64,000 nt of DNA from Cryobacterium arcticum (GTDB lineage Bacteria > Actinomycetota > Actinomycetes > Actinomycetales > Microbacteriaceae), in contig NZ_QHLY01000004.1 of NCBI RefSeq assembly GCF_003185895.1, positions 1 through 64,000 of the forward strand. Reading direction: 5' to 3'. Shown one piece after another: positions 9,092 through 19,456 of this stretch (positions within the stretch are counted from its first letter, which is position 1; every line of letters starts with the position of its first letter). Under the pieces are notes generated by a model. That model had not been told where the DNA came from. It saw only the letters and a program-made list of their open reading frames with translations, and did no database searches. The translations under genes were made by a program, and so were the position numbers.

Positions 9092-10753
9092 GTGTCTGCG
9101 CGGTTCGACATGAACAGGGTGGACTGGCGCTGGTGGGGGTCGTGGTCTGCCCTGACCCGCCGGGTCAGGCACGGCTGGCGGCGCTCGCTGCAATGGCGCA
9201 CGGTGGTGATCACCGTCGCGGCGTCCGGCGCGGCCATCGCGCTGGTCGGTGTCTACATGTCGGTCAGCGTCGGCAACGACCTGTTCCAGTCGCGGCTCAA
9301 CCAGGTTCTGGTGGACTCCAACCGGGCGGCAACGGCGGCCCAGGGCATCCTGGATTCCTCCGACGCCGCCGACCGGGTGCAGGTGCAGACCCTACTTGAG
9401 TCCGCGCGCACCTCGATCTCTGCAGCGTCGTCGAGCCGCCTGGTCGCGGTGTTCAGGGTGCCGGGCCAGGAGTCGTCCACCGTCGCGCCGCAGGACTCGT
9501 CCACATTCGGCTCGTCCACCGAGGTGATCTCGCCGTCGCTGCGCAAGTCGGTGCAAGAGGATGCCGACGGCCAGTTCTGGCAGTCGGTGACGCTGGCCTC
9601 CGACGACGGTTCGTTCGTGCCCGGCATCGTCGTCGGCTCGCAGATCACCGTTCCGGTCGCCGGACGGTACGAGCTCTACATCGGCTACAGCCTCGCCGAC
9701 GCCGAATCGACGCTCCTGTTCGTGCAACGCACCCTCGGCGGAGCCGGCCTCGCCCTGATCCTGCTGATCGGCGCCGTCACCTGGATCGTCGTGCGGTTCG
9801 TGGTCAACCCGATCCAGGTGGCCGCCGAGACCAGCCAGAAACTGGCGTCCGGCGACCTCGGCGTGCGCATCCCGGAGAAGGGCGAAGACGTGATCGCGAC
9901 CCTGGCCCGGTCATTCAACGGCATGGCCGACAGCCTGCAGAGCCAGATCAGGGAACTCGCCGACCTGTCCGAGGTGCAGCAGCGCTTCGTCTCCGACGTC
10001 TCCCACGAGCTGCGCACTCCGCTGACCACCATCCGTCTGGCCGGCGACCTGCTCTACGACCAGCGGGAGAGCTTTCCTCCCGCCACCGAACGCACCGCGG
10101 AACTGTTGCACACTCAGGTGGAACGCTTCGAACTCCTGCTCGCCGACCTGCTGGAGATCAGCCGGTACGACGCCGGATCGGTCGAGCTCGAGTCCGAACC
10201 CACCAACCTCGTCCACCTGGCCGAGGGGGTCATCGACGGCATGCGCTCGCTCGGCGACTCGAAGGGCAGTGAGATCAGCCTGGTCGCGCCCGGCGGGCAT
10301 CTCAACGCCGAGGTCGACCCGCGCCGGGTGCGCCGCATCGTCAACAACCTGATCGGGAACGCGATCGAACACGGGGAGGGCAAAGCCATCATCGTGTCGG
10401 TCGACAGCAACGAAAGCGCGGTCGCCCTGTCGGTGCGGGACTACGGCATGGGCATGACCGAGGAACAGATCCTGCATGTTTTCGACCGGTTCTGGCGGGC
10501 GGACCCCTCCCGCAAGCGCACCATCGGCGGCACCGGTCTGGGGCTGGCCATCTCCCTCGAAGACGCCACAGCGCACCGCGGCTGGTTGCAGGTGTGGTCG
10601 AGCCCGGGGGCCGGGTCCTGTTTCCGGCTCACCCTGCCGCGGCGCGCGAACGGGGCCATGACCCGGTCGCCGAACCCGCTGCCGCCGGCGGATGCCGCCG
10701 CACCCGGATTCGTCTCCACCCACGCCGAACCGAGAAGAGACCACCATGTCTAG
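9092..10753 (+). CDS. mtrB: MtrB, sensor histidine kinase
   Basis: 553 residues. The first membrane segment is at about 36-58, an extracytoplasmic sensor region spans 60-205, and the second segment is near 213-233. A HAMP domain (FVVNPIQVAAETSQKLASGD), a HisKA domain with phospho-acceptor H305 in VSDVSHELRTPLTT, and a HATPase_c domain with N box (RRIVNNLIGNAIEH), G1 (VRDYGMGM) and G2 (GGTGLGLAIS) follow. It pairs with MtrA. The start is a GTG at 9092. The stop overlaps the lpqB start by 8 bp, which suggests coupled translation. In Mycobacterium LpqB interacts with MtrB, in line with the shared operon. Confidence 0.96.
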   Translation: MSARFDMNRVDWRWWGSWSALTRRVRHGWRRSLQWRTVVITVAASGAAIALVGVYMSVSVGNDLFQSRLNQVLVDSNRAATAAQGILDSSDAADRVQVQTLLESARTSISAASSSRLVAVFRVPGQESSTVAPQDSSTFGSSTEVISPSLRKSVQEDADGQFWQSVTLASDDGSFVPGIVVGSQITVPVAGRYELYIGYSLADAESTLLFVQRTLGGAGLALILLIGAVTWIVVRFVVNPIQVAAETSQKLASGDLGVRIPEKGEDVIATLARSFNGMADSLQSQIRELADLSEVQQRFVSDVSHELRTPLTTIRLAGDLLYDQRESFPPATERTAELLHTQVERFELLLADLLEISRYDAGSVELESEPTNLVHLAEGVIDGMRSLGDSKGSEISLVAPGGHLNAEVDPRRVRRIVNNLIGNAIEHGEGKAIIVSVDSNESAVALSVRDYGMGMTEEQILHVFDRFWRADPSRKRTIGGTGLGLAISLEDATAHRGWLQVWSSPGAGSCFRLTLPRRANGAMTRSPNPLPPADAAAPGFVSTHAEPRRDHHV

Positions 10754-12428
10754 GCCGATCAGGCTGCTGGCCGCCGCCGTGGGCCTGGCGCTCGTGCTGG
10801 CCGGCTGCTCGAGCATCCCGCGCAGCGGACCCGTGCAGGTCGGGCAGGATGCCGTCACCGGCGAGAATCCCGCGCCGGTGTTCCTGCCGTTCGGCCCGCG
10901 CGCTGGGGCCACGATGGAAGAGATCCTGGCCGGGTTCATCGACGCCGCCACCAGTCCAGACAACAACTACGAGATCGCCCGGGAGTTCCTCACCCCCAGT
11001 TTCAGCACGGCCTGGAAATCCGACACCGGCGTCACCGTCGACGACGGCTCCGGCCGGACCTTCGCCGCCCTCAACGAAAGCACCATGCAGTTCTCGGTGC
11101 GCCCGGTGGCCGAAGTGAATGCGATCGGCGAGTACCACGAGGAGACCCCGTCGGCGAGCCTGCCGCTGCGGTACGAGTTCATGCAGGTGGACGGGGAATG
11201 GCGCATCAGCGTCGCCCCGAACGGCACCGTGCTGGACCAGACCACCTTCAAGGATGTCTTCAGCGCGCAATCGCTGTACTTCTTCGACCCCGACTATCGC
11301 TACCTGGTGCCGGACGTGCGCTGGTACCCGCGCGGTGCATCCACCCCGACCAAGATCGTCAACGGCGTGCTCAGCGGCCCGAGCGAATGGCTGGCCGGCG
11401 CGGTGACGAGCGCGTTCCCCGAGGGCACGGCCCTCACCGCCGATGCGGTCACCGTCGTGGCCAGGGATGCCAAGGTCGACCTCAACAGTGAGGCGCTGAA
11501 CGCCGACCGGATCACCCTGCAGAGAATGAAGAGCCAGCTGGAGAACAGCCTGCCGAGCGGCCTGACGGTGTCGATCACCATCAACCAGAATTCCCAGGAC
11601 ATCGACGCGCTCGGTGCGGCTGAACCCGTGGTCAACCCCCGCGTGGACGCCAGGGCCCTGGTGCTCCGCGACGGCGAATTCGGCTTCCTGGCCGCGACCG
11701 GCAAGACGGTCAACCCGCTGCCGGGACTGAGCGAGGCCATAGCCGCCCTGTCCCCGACCTCGGTGACCCTGTCGCCGTCCCAAACGGCGGCGGCGGCCCT
11801 CACCGCGCAGGGTGTGTACGGCATCCGGGTGGGCGATGAGGCCCGGATGCTCGATCCGCGGCAAGGCCTGATCGCCCCGTCCATCGACGGATCCGGCTAC
11901 GTCTGGTCGGTGCCGGCCGACCGGCCCAACGAGCTGTTCGCCTACAACACCCAGGGCGCCGCCCTGGCCGTTCCCACGCCGTGGCAGGACGCCGCCACGA
12001 TCGCCGCGCTCAAGGTCTCCAGGGACGGCACCAGGGTGATCGCCCTGCTCAGCGCCGGCGGTGAGACCCGCCTGGTCGTGGCAGCGGTGCTGCGGGAGAA
12101 CGGTGCGCCGGTCGGCCTCGGTGACCCTGTGCAACTCGCGGTGGGAACGGGAACCCCGGTCGACGCGACCTGGATCGACCAGAGCACGGTGGCCTACCTG
12201 AGCGTGCAGGCCGACGGAGAGGACCGCATGGTCTCGCACGAGATCGGCGGAACCAGCGTGCGGCTCGAGTCCTCGACCGGCATCAAGACCATCACGGGCA
12301 GCAACCTGCTGCGGGACCTGCGGGCTCTCTCCACCGACGGTTCCCTGCTGGTGCAGCGCGGGGTCGGCTGGCAGGAACGGATCGACGGCGTCACCCTGGT
12401 CGCGACTCAGCAGGGCATCGGCGGCTGA
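10746..12428 (+). CDS. lpqB: LpqB, lipoprotein of the MtrAB system
   Basis: 560 residues. A lipoprotein signal peptide ends in the lipobox LVLAGCSS, with the modified Cys at about residue 21. Next come a GerMN-type domain (about 200-320, including EWLAGAVTSAFPEGTALTAD) and a C-terminal LpqB beta-propeller domain (about 330-560). LpqB is an exported lipoprotein that modulates MtrB signalling and cell division. The start ATG at 10746 gives a proper signal peptide; a longer in-frame reading from 10692 would bury it and is rejected. The length is typical of the family. Confidence 0.95.
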   Translation: MSRPIRLLAAAVGLALVLAGCSSIPRSGPVQVGQDAVTGENPAPVFLPFGPRAGATMEEILAGFIDAATSPDNNYEIAREFLTPSFSTAWKSDTGVTVDDGSGRTFAALNESTMQFSVRPVAEVNAIGEYHEETPSASLPLRYEFMQVDGEWRISVAPNGTVLDQTTFKDVFSAQSLYFFDPDYRYLVPDVRWYPRGASTPTKIVNGVLSGPSEWLAGAVTSAFPEGTALTADAVTVVARDAKVDLNSEALNADRITLQRMKSQLENSLPSGLTVSITINQNSQDIDALGAAEPVVNPRVDARALVLRDGEFGFLAATGKTVNPLPGLSEAIAALSPTSVTLSPSQTAAAALTAQGVYGIRVGDEARMLDPRQGLIAPSIDGSGYVWSVPADRPNELFAYNTQGAALAVPTPWQDAATIAALKVSRDGTRVIALLSAGGETRLVVAAVLRENGAPVGLGDPVQLAVGTGTPVDATWIDQSTVAYLSVQADGEDRMVSHEIGGTSVRLESSTGIKTITGSNLLRDLRALSTDGSLLVQRGVGWQERIDGVTLVATQQGIGG

Positions 12429-12440
12429 CCGGCCGCTCCT

Positions 12441-12480
12441 GCACGGGGCCGGCCGGCCGGCGGTTCTGCACCGGCCGTGC
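12441..12480. terminator. GC-rich hairpin between lpqB and comF
   Basis: GCACGGGGCCGG (12441-12452) pairs with CCGGCCGTGC (12471-12480), a 10-bp stem with a 2-base bulge. There is no T-tract, so termination or partial read-through into comF is only a possibility. Confidence 0.45.
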
Positions 12481-12522
12481 TCTCGCCCGCCCGCGCCGGG
12501 TGCCACCGGCCAGGGTGGGCCG

Positions 12523-13230
12523 ATGGAACCGGAACACCGGATGCAGGGATGGGTGCGGCAAGCCGTGCGCGCGGCAGTGCTCGACGCCTGGGCGGTGCTG
12601 CTGCCCGCCGAGTGCAGTGGGTGCGGCCGGCCCGACCGCGCCCTCTGCGCGGCCTGTGCGGCCGCTCTGCGAGCCGACCCGCGCCCATCGGTCCGGGGCG
12701 AGCTCACGGTCTGGTCGGCCGTCGACTACAGCGACGTGACCGGCCGGGTGCTGGTGGCGTTCAAGGACGGCGGCCGCACGGATGCCGCGCCGGCGCTCGC
12801 CGCGGCCCTGTCCGTCGCGGTCGCGGCGGCTCTGGCGGCCACGGCCGACGCGGAGCCCGGCATCCTGCTGGTCACCGTGCCGTCCTCCCGGCAGGCGTGG
12901 CGGGCCAGGGGATTCCATCCCGTCGACCTGCTCCTGGCGCGCGGCGGCCTCCGCCCGGCCGCGCTACTCCGGCCGGCGGGCCGGGTCGCCGACCAGGTGG
13001 GGCTCGGCCGGGACCAGCGCCTCGACAACCGCCGCGGCTCGCTGGTCGCCGCCAGGGACCTCACCGGCTGCCGGATCGTGCTCGTCGACGACATCGTCAC
13101 CACCGGTGCGACACTGCGGGAAGCCGCGCGGGCCATCCGTCATGCCGGCGGCGAAGTGGTCGGCGCGGCGACTGTGGCCGAAACCCGTCGGCACCACCCG
13201 GACAACTCCCGTTCACCGGAAACAGATTGA
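12523..13230 (+). CDS. comF: ComF family phosphoribosyltransferase-like protein
   Basis: 235 residues. An N-terminal double zinc-knuckle-like motif (CSGCGRPDRALCAAC, about residues 30-44) precedes a type I phosphoribosyltransferase fold. Its PRPP-binding loop is explicit near residue 187: RIVLVDDIVTTGATLREAAR. ComF proteins are linked to DNA uptake in competent bacteria, but in Actinobacteria (Rv3242c) the role is not established. It lies between lpqB and hpf, as in M. tuberculosis. ATG 12523 was chosen; ATG 12541 six codons later is possible. Confidence 0.9.
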   Translation: MEPEHRMQGWVRQAVRAAVLDAWAVLLPAECSGCGRPDRALCAACAAALRADPRPSVRGELTVWSAVDYSDVTGRVLVAFKDGGRTDAAPALAAALSVAVAAALAATADAEPGILLVTVPSSRQAWRARGFHPVDLLLARGGLRPAALLRPAGRVADQVGLGRDQRLDNRRGSLVAARDLTGCRIVLVDDIVTTGATLREAARAIRHAGGEVVGAATVAETRRHHPDNSRSPETD

Positions 13231-13329
13231 CAAATACTGTGACTTATCCAGCTGGCACGACTACGGTTGTGCCAAAGGCGCGTACCAATCGCCCGGATCA
13301 GGGGCGGTTCGCCAGATCTGGAGGTCGTC

Positions 13330-14034
13330 ATGGAAACTAACATTGTTGGACGAAACCTGGGGATCACTGATCGCTTCCGGGAATATGCGACGGAGAAGGC
13401 CGAGAAGATCGCCGGCCTTGCTGAGAAAGCCCTCGCCCTGGAAATCAAGGTCAGTCGTCACACCGAGAAGAGCGGTGCCGCCGGTAACGACCGCGTGGAA
13501 CTCACCCTCATCGGTAAGGGTCCGATCGTTCGGGCCGAGGCCGAAGGCAGCGACAAGTATGCCGCCTTCGACATCGCTCTCGGCCGGTTGCTCGAGCGTG
13601 TTCGCCGGGCCAAGGACCGCAGGAAAGTGCACCGCGGCGGAGCCCACCGCCCGACCTCGCTGCACGACGCTTCGTCCTCCGGCTTTGCCGTGATCGACAT
13701 CGTCCCCGCCGACGGGGAAACGCTGGAGCGCGTGCGCACCGGCGCCATCCCGGTCGTGCAGGAGGACACCGAAGCCGCGGTCGAGGCCGAAGAGGTCTAC
13801 TCGCCCGTGGTCATCCGCCGCAAGGTCTTCGCTGCGGCCCCCATGACCGTAGACGACGCCCTCTATTTCATGGAGCTCGTCGGGCACGACTTCTACCTGT
13901 TCCAGGATGCGGAGTCGCACCGGCCCAGCGTGGTCTACCGCCGGAAGGGCTGGGACTACGGTGTCATCGAACTGGACCCGGATTCCGACCAGGCGCGGGT
14001 GCTGGCCTCGGTGGCCAGCGAGTCCAGCTCCTGA
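13330..14034 (+). CDS. hpf: ribosome hibernation promoting factor, long form
   Basis: 234 residues. The N-terminal RaiA/YfiA domain (1-105) opens with METNIVGRNLGITDRFREYA. A linker leads to the C-terminal dimerisation domain (about 165-225: VVIRRKVFAAAPMTVDDALY, then FYLFQDAESHRPSVVYRRKG). Long-form HPF dimerises inactive 70S ribosomes into 100S particles in stationary phase or stress. ATG 13330 follows an AGGTCGT-type ribosome-binding site (GGAGG at 13320-13324); a longer in-frame start at 13267 is less likely. TTGACA at 13227-13232, inside the end of comF, is a possible -35 element for an own promoter. Confidence 0.95.
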   Translation: METNIVGRNLGITDRFREYATEKAEKIAGLAEKALALEIKVSRHTEKSGAAGNDRVELTLIGKGPIVRAEAEGSDKYAAFDIALGRLLERVRRAKDRRKVHRGGAHRPTSLHDASSSGFAVIDIVPADGETLERVRTGAIPVVQEDTEAAVEAEEVYSPVVIRRKVFAAAPMTVDDALYFMELVGHDFYLFQDAESHRPSVVYRRKGWDYGVIELDPDSDQARVLASVASESSS

Positions 14035-14045
14035 CCAACTAGCAT

Positions 14046-14054
14046 TGCTATAGT
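14046..14054 (+). promoter_or_regulatory. extended -10 promoter for secA
   Basis: TGCTATAGT at 14046-14054 is an extended -10 element (TG, one base, TATAGT) about 80 bp before the secA start, in the 99-bp gap after hpf. The -35 region is weak, as is common with extended -10 promoters. Confidence 0.55.
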
Positions 14055-14133
14055 TGCCGGCTAGGTCGGCGCTACGTGCGTCCGACCGGACGACAGGCGT
14101 GTTCAACGCCGTGACGACTAGTGGAGTGCATTC

Positions 14134-16956
<2,823 letters not shown>

Positions 16957-16965
16957 CGCCACCCC

Positions 16966-17030
16966 AACTGCGCCCGGTGCGGACAATTGTGTCCAGCGCA
17001 CCGGGCGCATTTGTCCGCCTGGGCAACAGG
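16966..17030. repeat. dispersed hairpin, family B, copy 1
   Basis: About 65 bp with arms GTGCGGACAATTG and its imperfect complement GCGCATTTGTCCGC around CAGCGCACCGG. It aligns over its whole length with 58571-58636. It starts 10 bp after the secA stop and lies between convergent genes. Confidence 0.85.
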
Positions 17031-17057
17031 TGGCGGCTCAGCAGGGTCAGGGCAGGG

Positions 17058-17540
17058 TCAGAGCACGTTGATGGCGCTGGCCCGCCAGCGGTTGTCCAGC
17101 CCCTCCAGCCGTACCGCGACGGCCCGCACCCGCACCTTGCTGTGCACGATCACGACGGCCTCGATGATGCCGTCCCGTGGCTCGTTGATGGTGACCCGGC
17201 CGATCGTGATCGACGGCCGTTGGGCCCGCTGTCCCTTCACCGCGCGCGCCCGAGCCGAGAGCACCACGCGTTTGAGCAGGTGCCGGTAGACGTCGTCGCT
17301 GACCCACCTGGCCAGCTGGTCGAGCTCCCTGGCCCCGGCCAGGACTTCGATCACGCAGCGGGTCAGATTCACCAGCAGCGGCTCAGGGTCGGGCAGGGCA
17401 GCGCGCGTGCTCGGTTGATGACCGAAGAAGTCATCGGCGATGAACCCTTCCGGCGCGCTGCGCTCGGCGGCGCGGTCTGGCGCGTTCGGGTTCGCGTTCG
17501 CAGACGCGGGCTGGCGGGGTGCGGCAAGTGGATCGCTCAT
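17058..17540 (-). CDS. Rv3235 family protein
   Basis: 160 residues from ATG 17540 (MSDPLAAPRQP). A disordered Ala/Pro/Asn-rich first third is followed by a compact domain (about 50-160): LVNLTRCVIEVLAGARELDQ, LARWVSDDVYRHLLKRVVLS and a C-terminal VHSKVRVRAVAVRLEGLDNR strand pair. This pattern and the position beside secA fit the actinobacterial Rv3235 (DUF6459-type) family, whose function is unknown. A longer reading from 17669 adds unconserved residues. It is convergent with secA across hairpin family B. Confidence 0.78.
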   Translation of the reverse strand: MSDPLAAPRQPASANANPNAPDRAAERSAPEGFIADDFFGHQPSTRAALPDPEPLLVNLTRCVIEVLAGARELDQLARWVSDDVYRHLLKRVVLSARARAVKGQRAQRPSITIGRVTINEPRDGIIEAVVIVHSKVRVRAVAVRLEGLDNRWRASAINVL

Positions 17541-17695
17541 GGGTTGCTCCAGTTGCGTGGATCCGTGGTGTCGACGAAGAGAGCGGGACGAGTGGCGCTG
17601 TCGTGCGATGGAACACCTCACGGTCCCCGCAGCTCCGGAGGCCATGGCCGACACTAAATCACCCGACAACCAGCCTGTCTAGGCCTGGGGCGAGC

Positions 17696-17704
17696 TGTGG
17701 ATAA
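17696..17704 (+). promoter_or_regulatory. perfect DnaA box, copy 1
   Basis: TGTGGATAA is the exact complement of the DnaA box TTATCCACA. It lies 38 bp before the gene at 17743, in the divergent region with the Rv3235-family gene. Its flanks, AGCTGTGGATAACATCAGCA (17693-17712), are shared with 18701-18720. Confidence 0.65.
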
Positions 17705-17742
17705 CATCAGCATCGGCCGCGGGGGCCGACTACCGTCGGGGT

Positions 17743-18336
17743 GTGCGCTGGGACAATCTGTTCGACGACCTCGAAGGTCAGCTCGAGAACGAGCTGAACG
17801 CCGAGGACGTCGAGATGCGTGCGGAAGAAGAGCGGCTCCGCCTCGGCCGGTTGGCGTTGCGCCAACGGCTCACCGGGGTGGTGAGCGGGGCACCGGCGAC
17901 CCGGTTGCTGCGGGTGGTGCTGGCCGACAACGAGACGATCACGCTGCGGCCGACAACATTCGGGCGGGACTGGCTGGCCGCCGACCTCCTGGGCGCCGGC
18001 GCCGCCGCCCCGCAGTGCATCCTGCCGTTCGCCGCGATCGCGGCGGTGATCCTCGATCCGGCGCAGGTGACGCCCTCACTCGCCGAGCAGACGGAGCCGC
18101 CCGCCCGGCTGGTGGACCGGATCGGCCTGTCGTTCGTGCTGCGCGACCTGTGCCGACGGCGGAAGAGCGTGCAGCTGCGCACCGGGGTGGGCACGATCAC
18201 CGGCACGATCGACAGGGTCGGCCGGGACCATCTCGACCTCGCCGTGCACGCCGCAGGCACGCTGCGTCGAGCGGGCGAGGTGCAGCAGGTGCGGATCGTG
18301 CCCGTGCACCAGATCCACCTGGTCAGGCTGGATTGA
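17743..18336 (+). CDS. conserved actinobacterial protein of unknown function
   Basis: 197 residues from GTG 17743 (MRWDNLFDDLEGQLENELNA). An acidic, coiled-coil-like N-terminal helix (about 5-50) precedes a beta-rich body. The C-terminal GTITGTIDRVGRDHLDLAVH followed by VQQVRIVPVHQIHLVRL looks like a small SH3/Sm-like barrel, but that is only an impression. No catalytic motif is visible. A TACCGT element 7 bp before the start fits a leaderless transcript. The stop is 2 bp from the convergent HTH gene. I recognise the family as conserved near secA in Microbacteriaceae but know no function. Confidence 0.7.
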   Translation: MRWDNLFDDLEGQLENELNAEDVEMRAEEERLRLGRLALRQRLTGVVSGAPATRLLRVVLADNETITLRPTTFGRDWLAADLLGAGAAAPQCILPFAAIAAVILDPAQVTPSLAEQTEPPARLVDRIGLSFVLRDLCRRRKSVQLRTGVGTITGTIDRVGRDHLDLAVHAAGTLRRAGEVQQVRIVPVHQIHLVRLD

Positions 18337-18338
18337 AG

Positions 18339-18653
18339 TCAGGGCTCGGGCCGGTCCTGGCCGTCGGTGGCGCCGGGGCGCAGGATGCGGCCGCCGGAGA
18401 GCTCGGGGATGTTCGCAAAATCGGACTGCTCCCACAACGACATCCGCCTGGCCTCTTCGTACTTCGCCTCGATGTAGGACTCCAGCACCACCCGTTCCAC
18501 CCGCCAGGCACCGGCGGCACCGATCCGGATGGCGGGCAGCTCGCCGGTCCGCACCAGGTCGAGGGCCGCGGACAGGGTGAGGTTCAAGATCTCCGCCGTG
18601 TCGGCGAGAGTGAGGAAACGCCCGATGGACGCGGACGAGACGGGATCGCTCAT
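18339..18653 (-). CDS. excisionase-family (MerR-like) helix-turn-helix protein
   Basis: 104 residues from ATG 18653. Residues 12-60 form an excisionase/BldC-like winged HTH: RFLTLADTAEILNLTLSAAL, then DLVRTGELPAIRIGAAGAWR and VERVVLESYIEAKYEEARR. It probably binds DNA as a small regulator. It is divergent from the SAF-domain gene, with a DnaA box in the shared promoter region, so it may control that pair. No phage genes are nearby, so it is not evidence of a prophage. Confidence 0.82.
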   Translation of the reverse strand: MSDPVSSASIGRFLTLADTAEILNLTLSAALDLVRTGELPAIRIGAAGAWRVERVVLESYIEAKYEEARRMSLWEQSDFANIPELSGGRILRPGATDGQDRPEP

Positions 18654-18703
18654 GCACCTGATTATCCGACCTGTCGGCGCATCCCGCACCCTTCCACGCC
18701 AGC

Positions 18704-18712
18704 TGTGGATAA
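18704..18712 (+). promoter_or_regulatory. perfect DnaA box, copy 2
   Basis: TGTGGATAA again, in the 144-bp divergent region between the HTH gene and the SAF gene. Its flanks match copy 1 (AGCTGTGGATAACTTCAGCA, 18701-18720; 19 of 20 bases identical). Confidence 0.65.
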
Positions 18713-18797
18713 CTTCAGCAGCCGAACTGCGGCCTTGCCACGATAGGAGGGCGGAACCGGCAGACGGCGAAGGGGCGGGCGTGGACGAGGTGAACGG

Positions 18798-19454
18798 ATG
18801 AGACTCCGAGCGGAACCCGCTGCCGGCCGGCCCCCAGCGTCTACCCGGCCCCGGTTCTGGGTCGATCCGCGCTTCGTGCTGGGGCTGATCCTGGTGATCG
18901 CGTCCATCGTCGGGGTGAGCGTCGTCGTGGCCGGGAGCGACCAGAGCATCGCGGTGTACGCCGCCCGGGTGCCGTTGGCCGTCGGCGATCACCTCGACGC
19001 CGACGACCTGGTCGAGACCAGGGTGCGGCTAATCGGGGCCGACGACCTCTACCTGACGCCGGCCCGGATCCCCGCGGAGGGCCTGATCGTTACCCGCACG
19101 ATCACCCCCGGTGAGCTCGTGCCCGCGTCCGCCGTCGGTACCAGGGCGGGCGAGGACGTCACCAGCCTGGTGCTCGACCTGCGTGGCCGGCTCTCGACGG
19201 GCCTCGCGGCCGGCTCGATGGTGGATGTCTGGTCGGCAGGATTGGTCGACAGCGGGGTGTACGGGCCGCCGGCGGTGCTGGTCGGACAGGCAACGATCGT
19301 GCGGATCCTGGAACCTGCCGGCCTGATCCAATCCGACGGCGGCCGATCGGTGGAGGTGCTCGTGCCCAAGGACAAGATCGCCGCCGTGCTGGAAGCCGTG
19401 GCCAACGAGGACGCCATCTCCCTGGTGGCAGTGAACACCCCGATCGGCGGCTGA
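18798..19454 (+). CDS. SAF domain-containing protein (CpaB/RcpC-like)
   Basis: 218 residues. A cytoplasmic N-terminus leads into one membrane segment (about 29-48, FVLGLILVIASIVGVSVVVAG). An SAF domain follows (about 52-115: AVYAARVPLAVGDHLDADDL through EGLIVTRTITPGELVPASAV), then a C-terminal region resembling RcpC/CpaB. CpaB proteins belong to Tad/Flp pilus assembly, but no prepilin, CpaF ATPase or TadB/C gene is present here, so it is an orphan paired only with the CpaE-like gene 2 bp downstream. The role is unknown; envelope or cell-pole function is a guess. Confidence 0.8.
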   Translation: MRLRAEPAAGRPPASTRPRFWVDPRFVLGLILVIASIVGVSVVVAGSDQSIAVYAARVPLAVGDHLDADDLVETRVRLIGADDLYLTPARIPAEGLIVTRTITPGELVPASAVGTRAGEDVTSLVLDLRGRLSTGLAAGSMVDVWSAGLVDSGVYGPPAVLVGQATIVRILEPAGLIQSDGGRSVEVLVPKDKIAAVLEAVANEDAISLVAVNTPIGG

Positions 19455-19456
19455 TC

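Noticed and set aside
18339..18653. Prophage remnant suggested by the excisionase-like HTH gene
   Set aside because: No integrase, attachment repeats or phage genes nearby. BldC/excisionase-type HTH proteins are common actinobacterial regulators.
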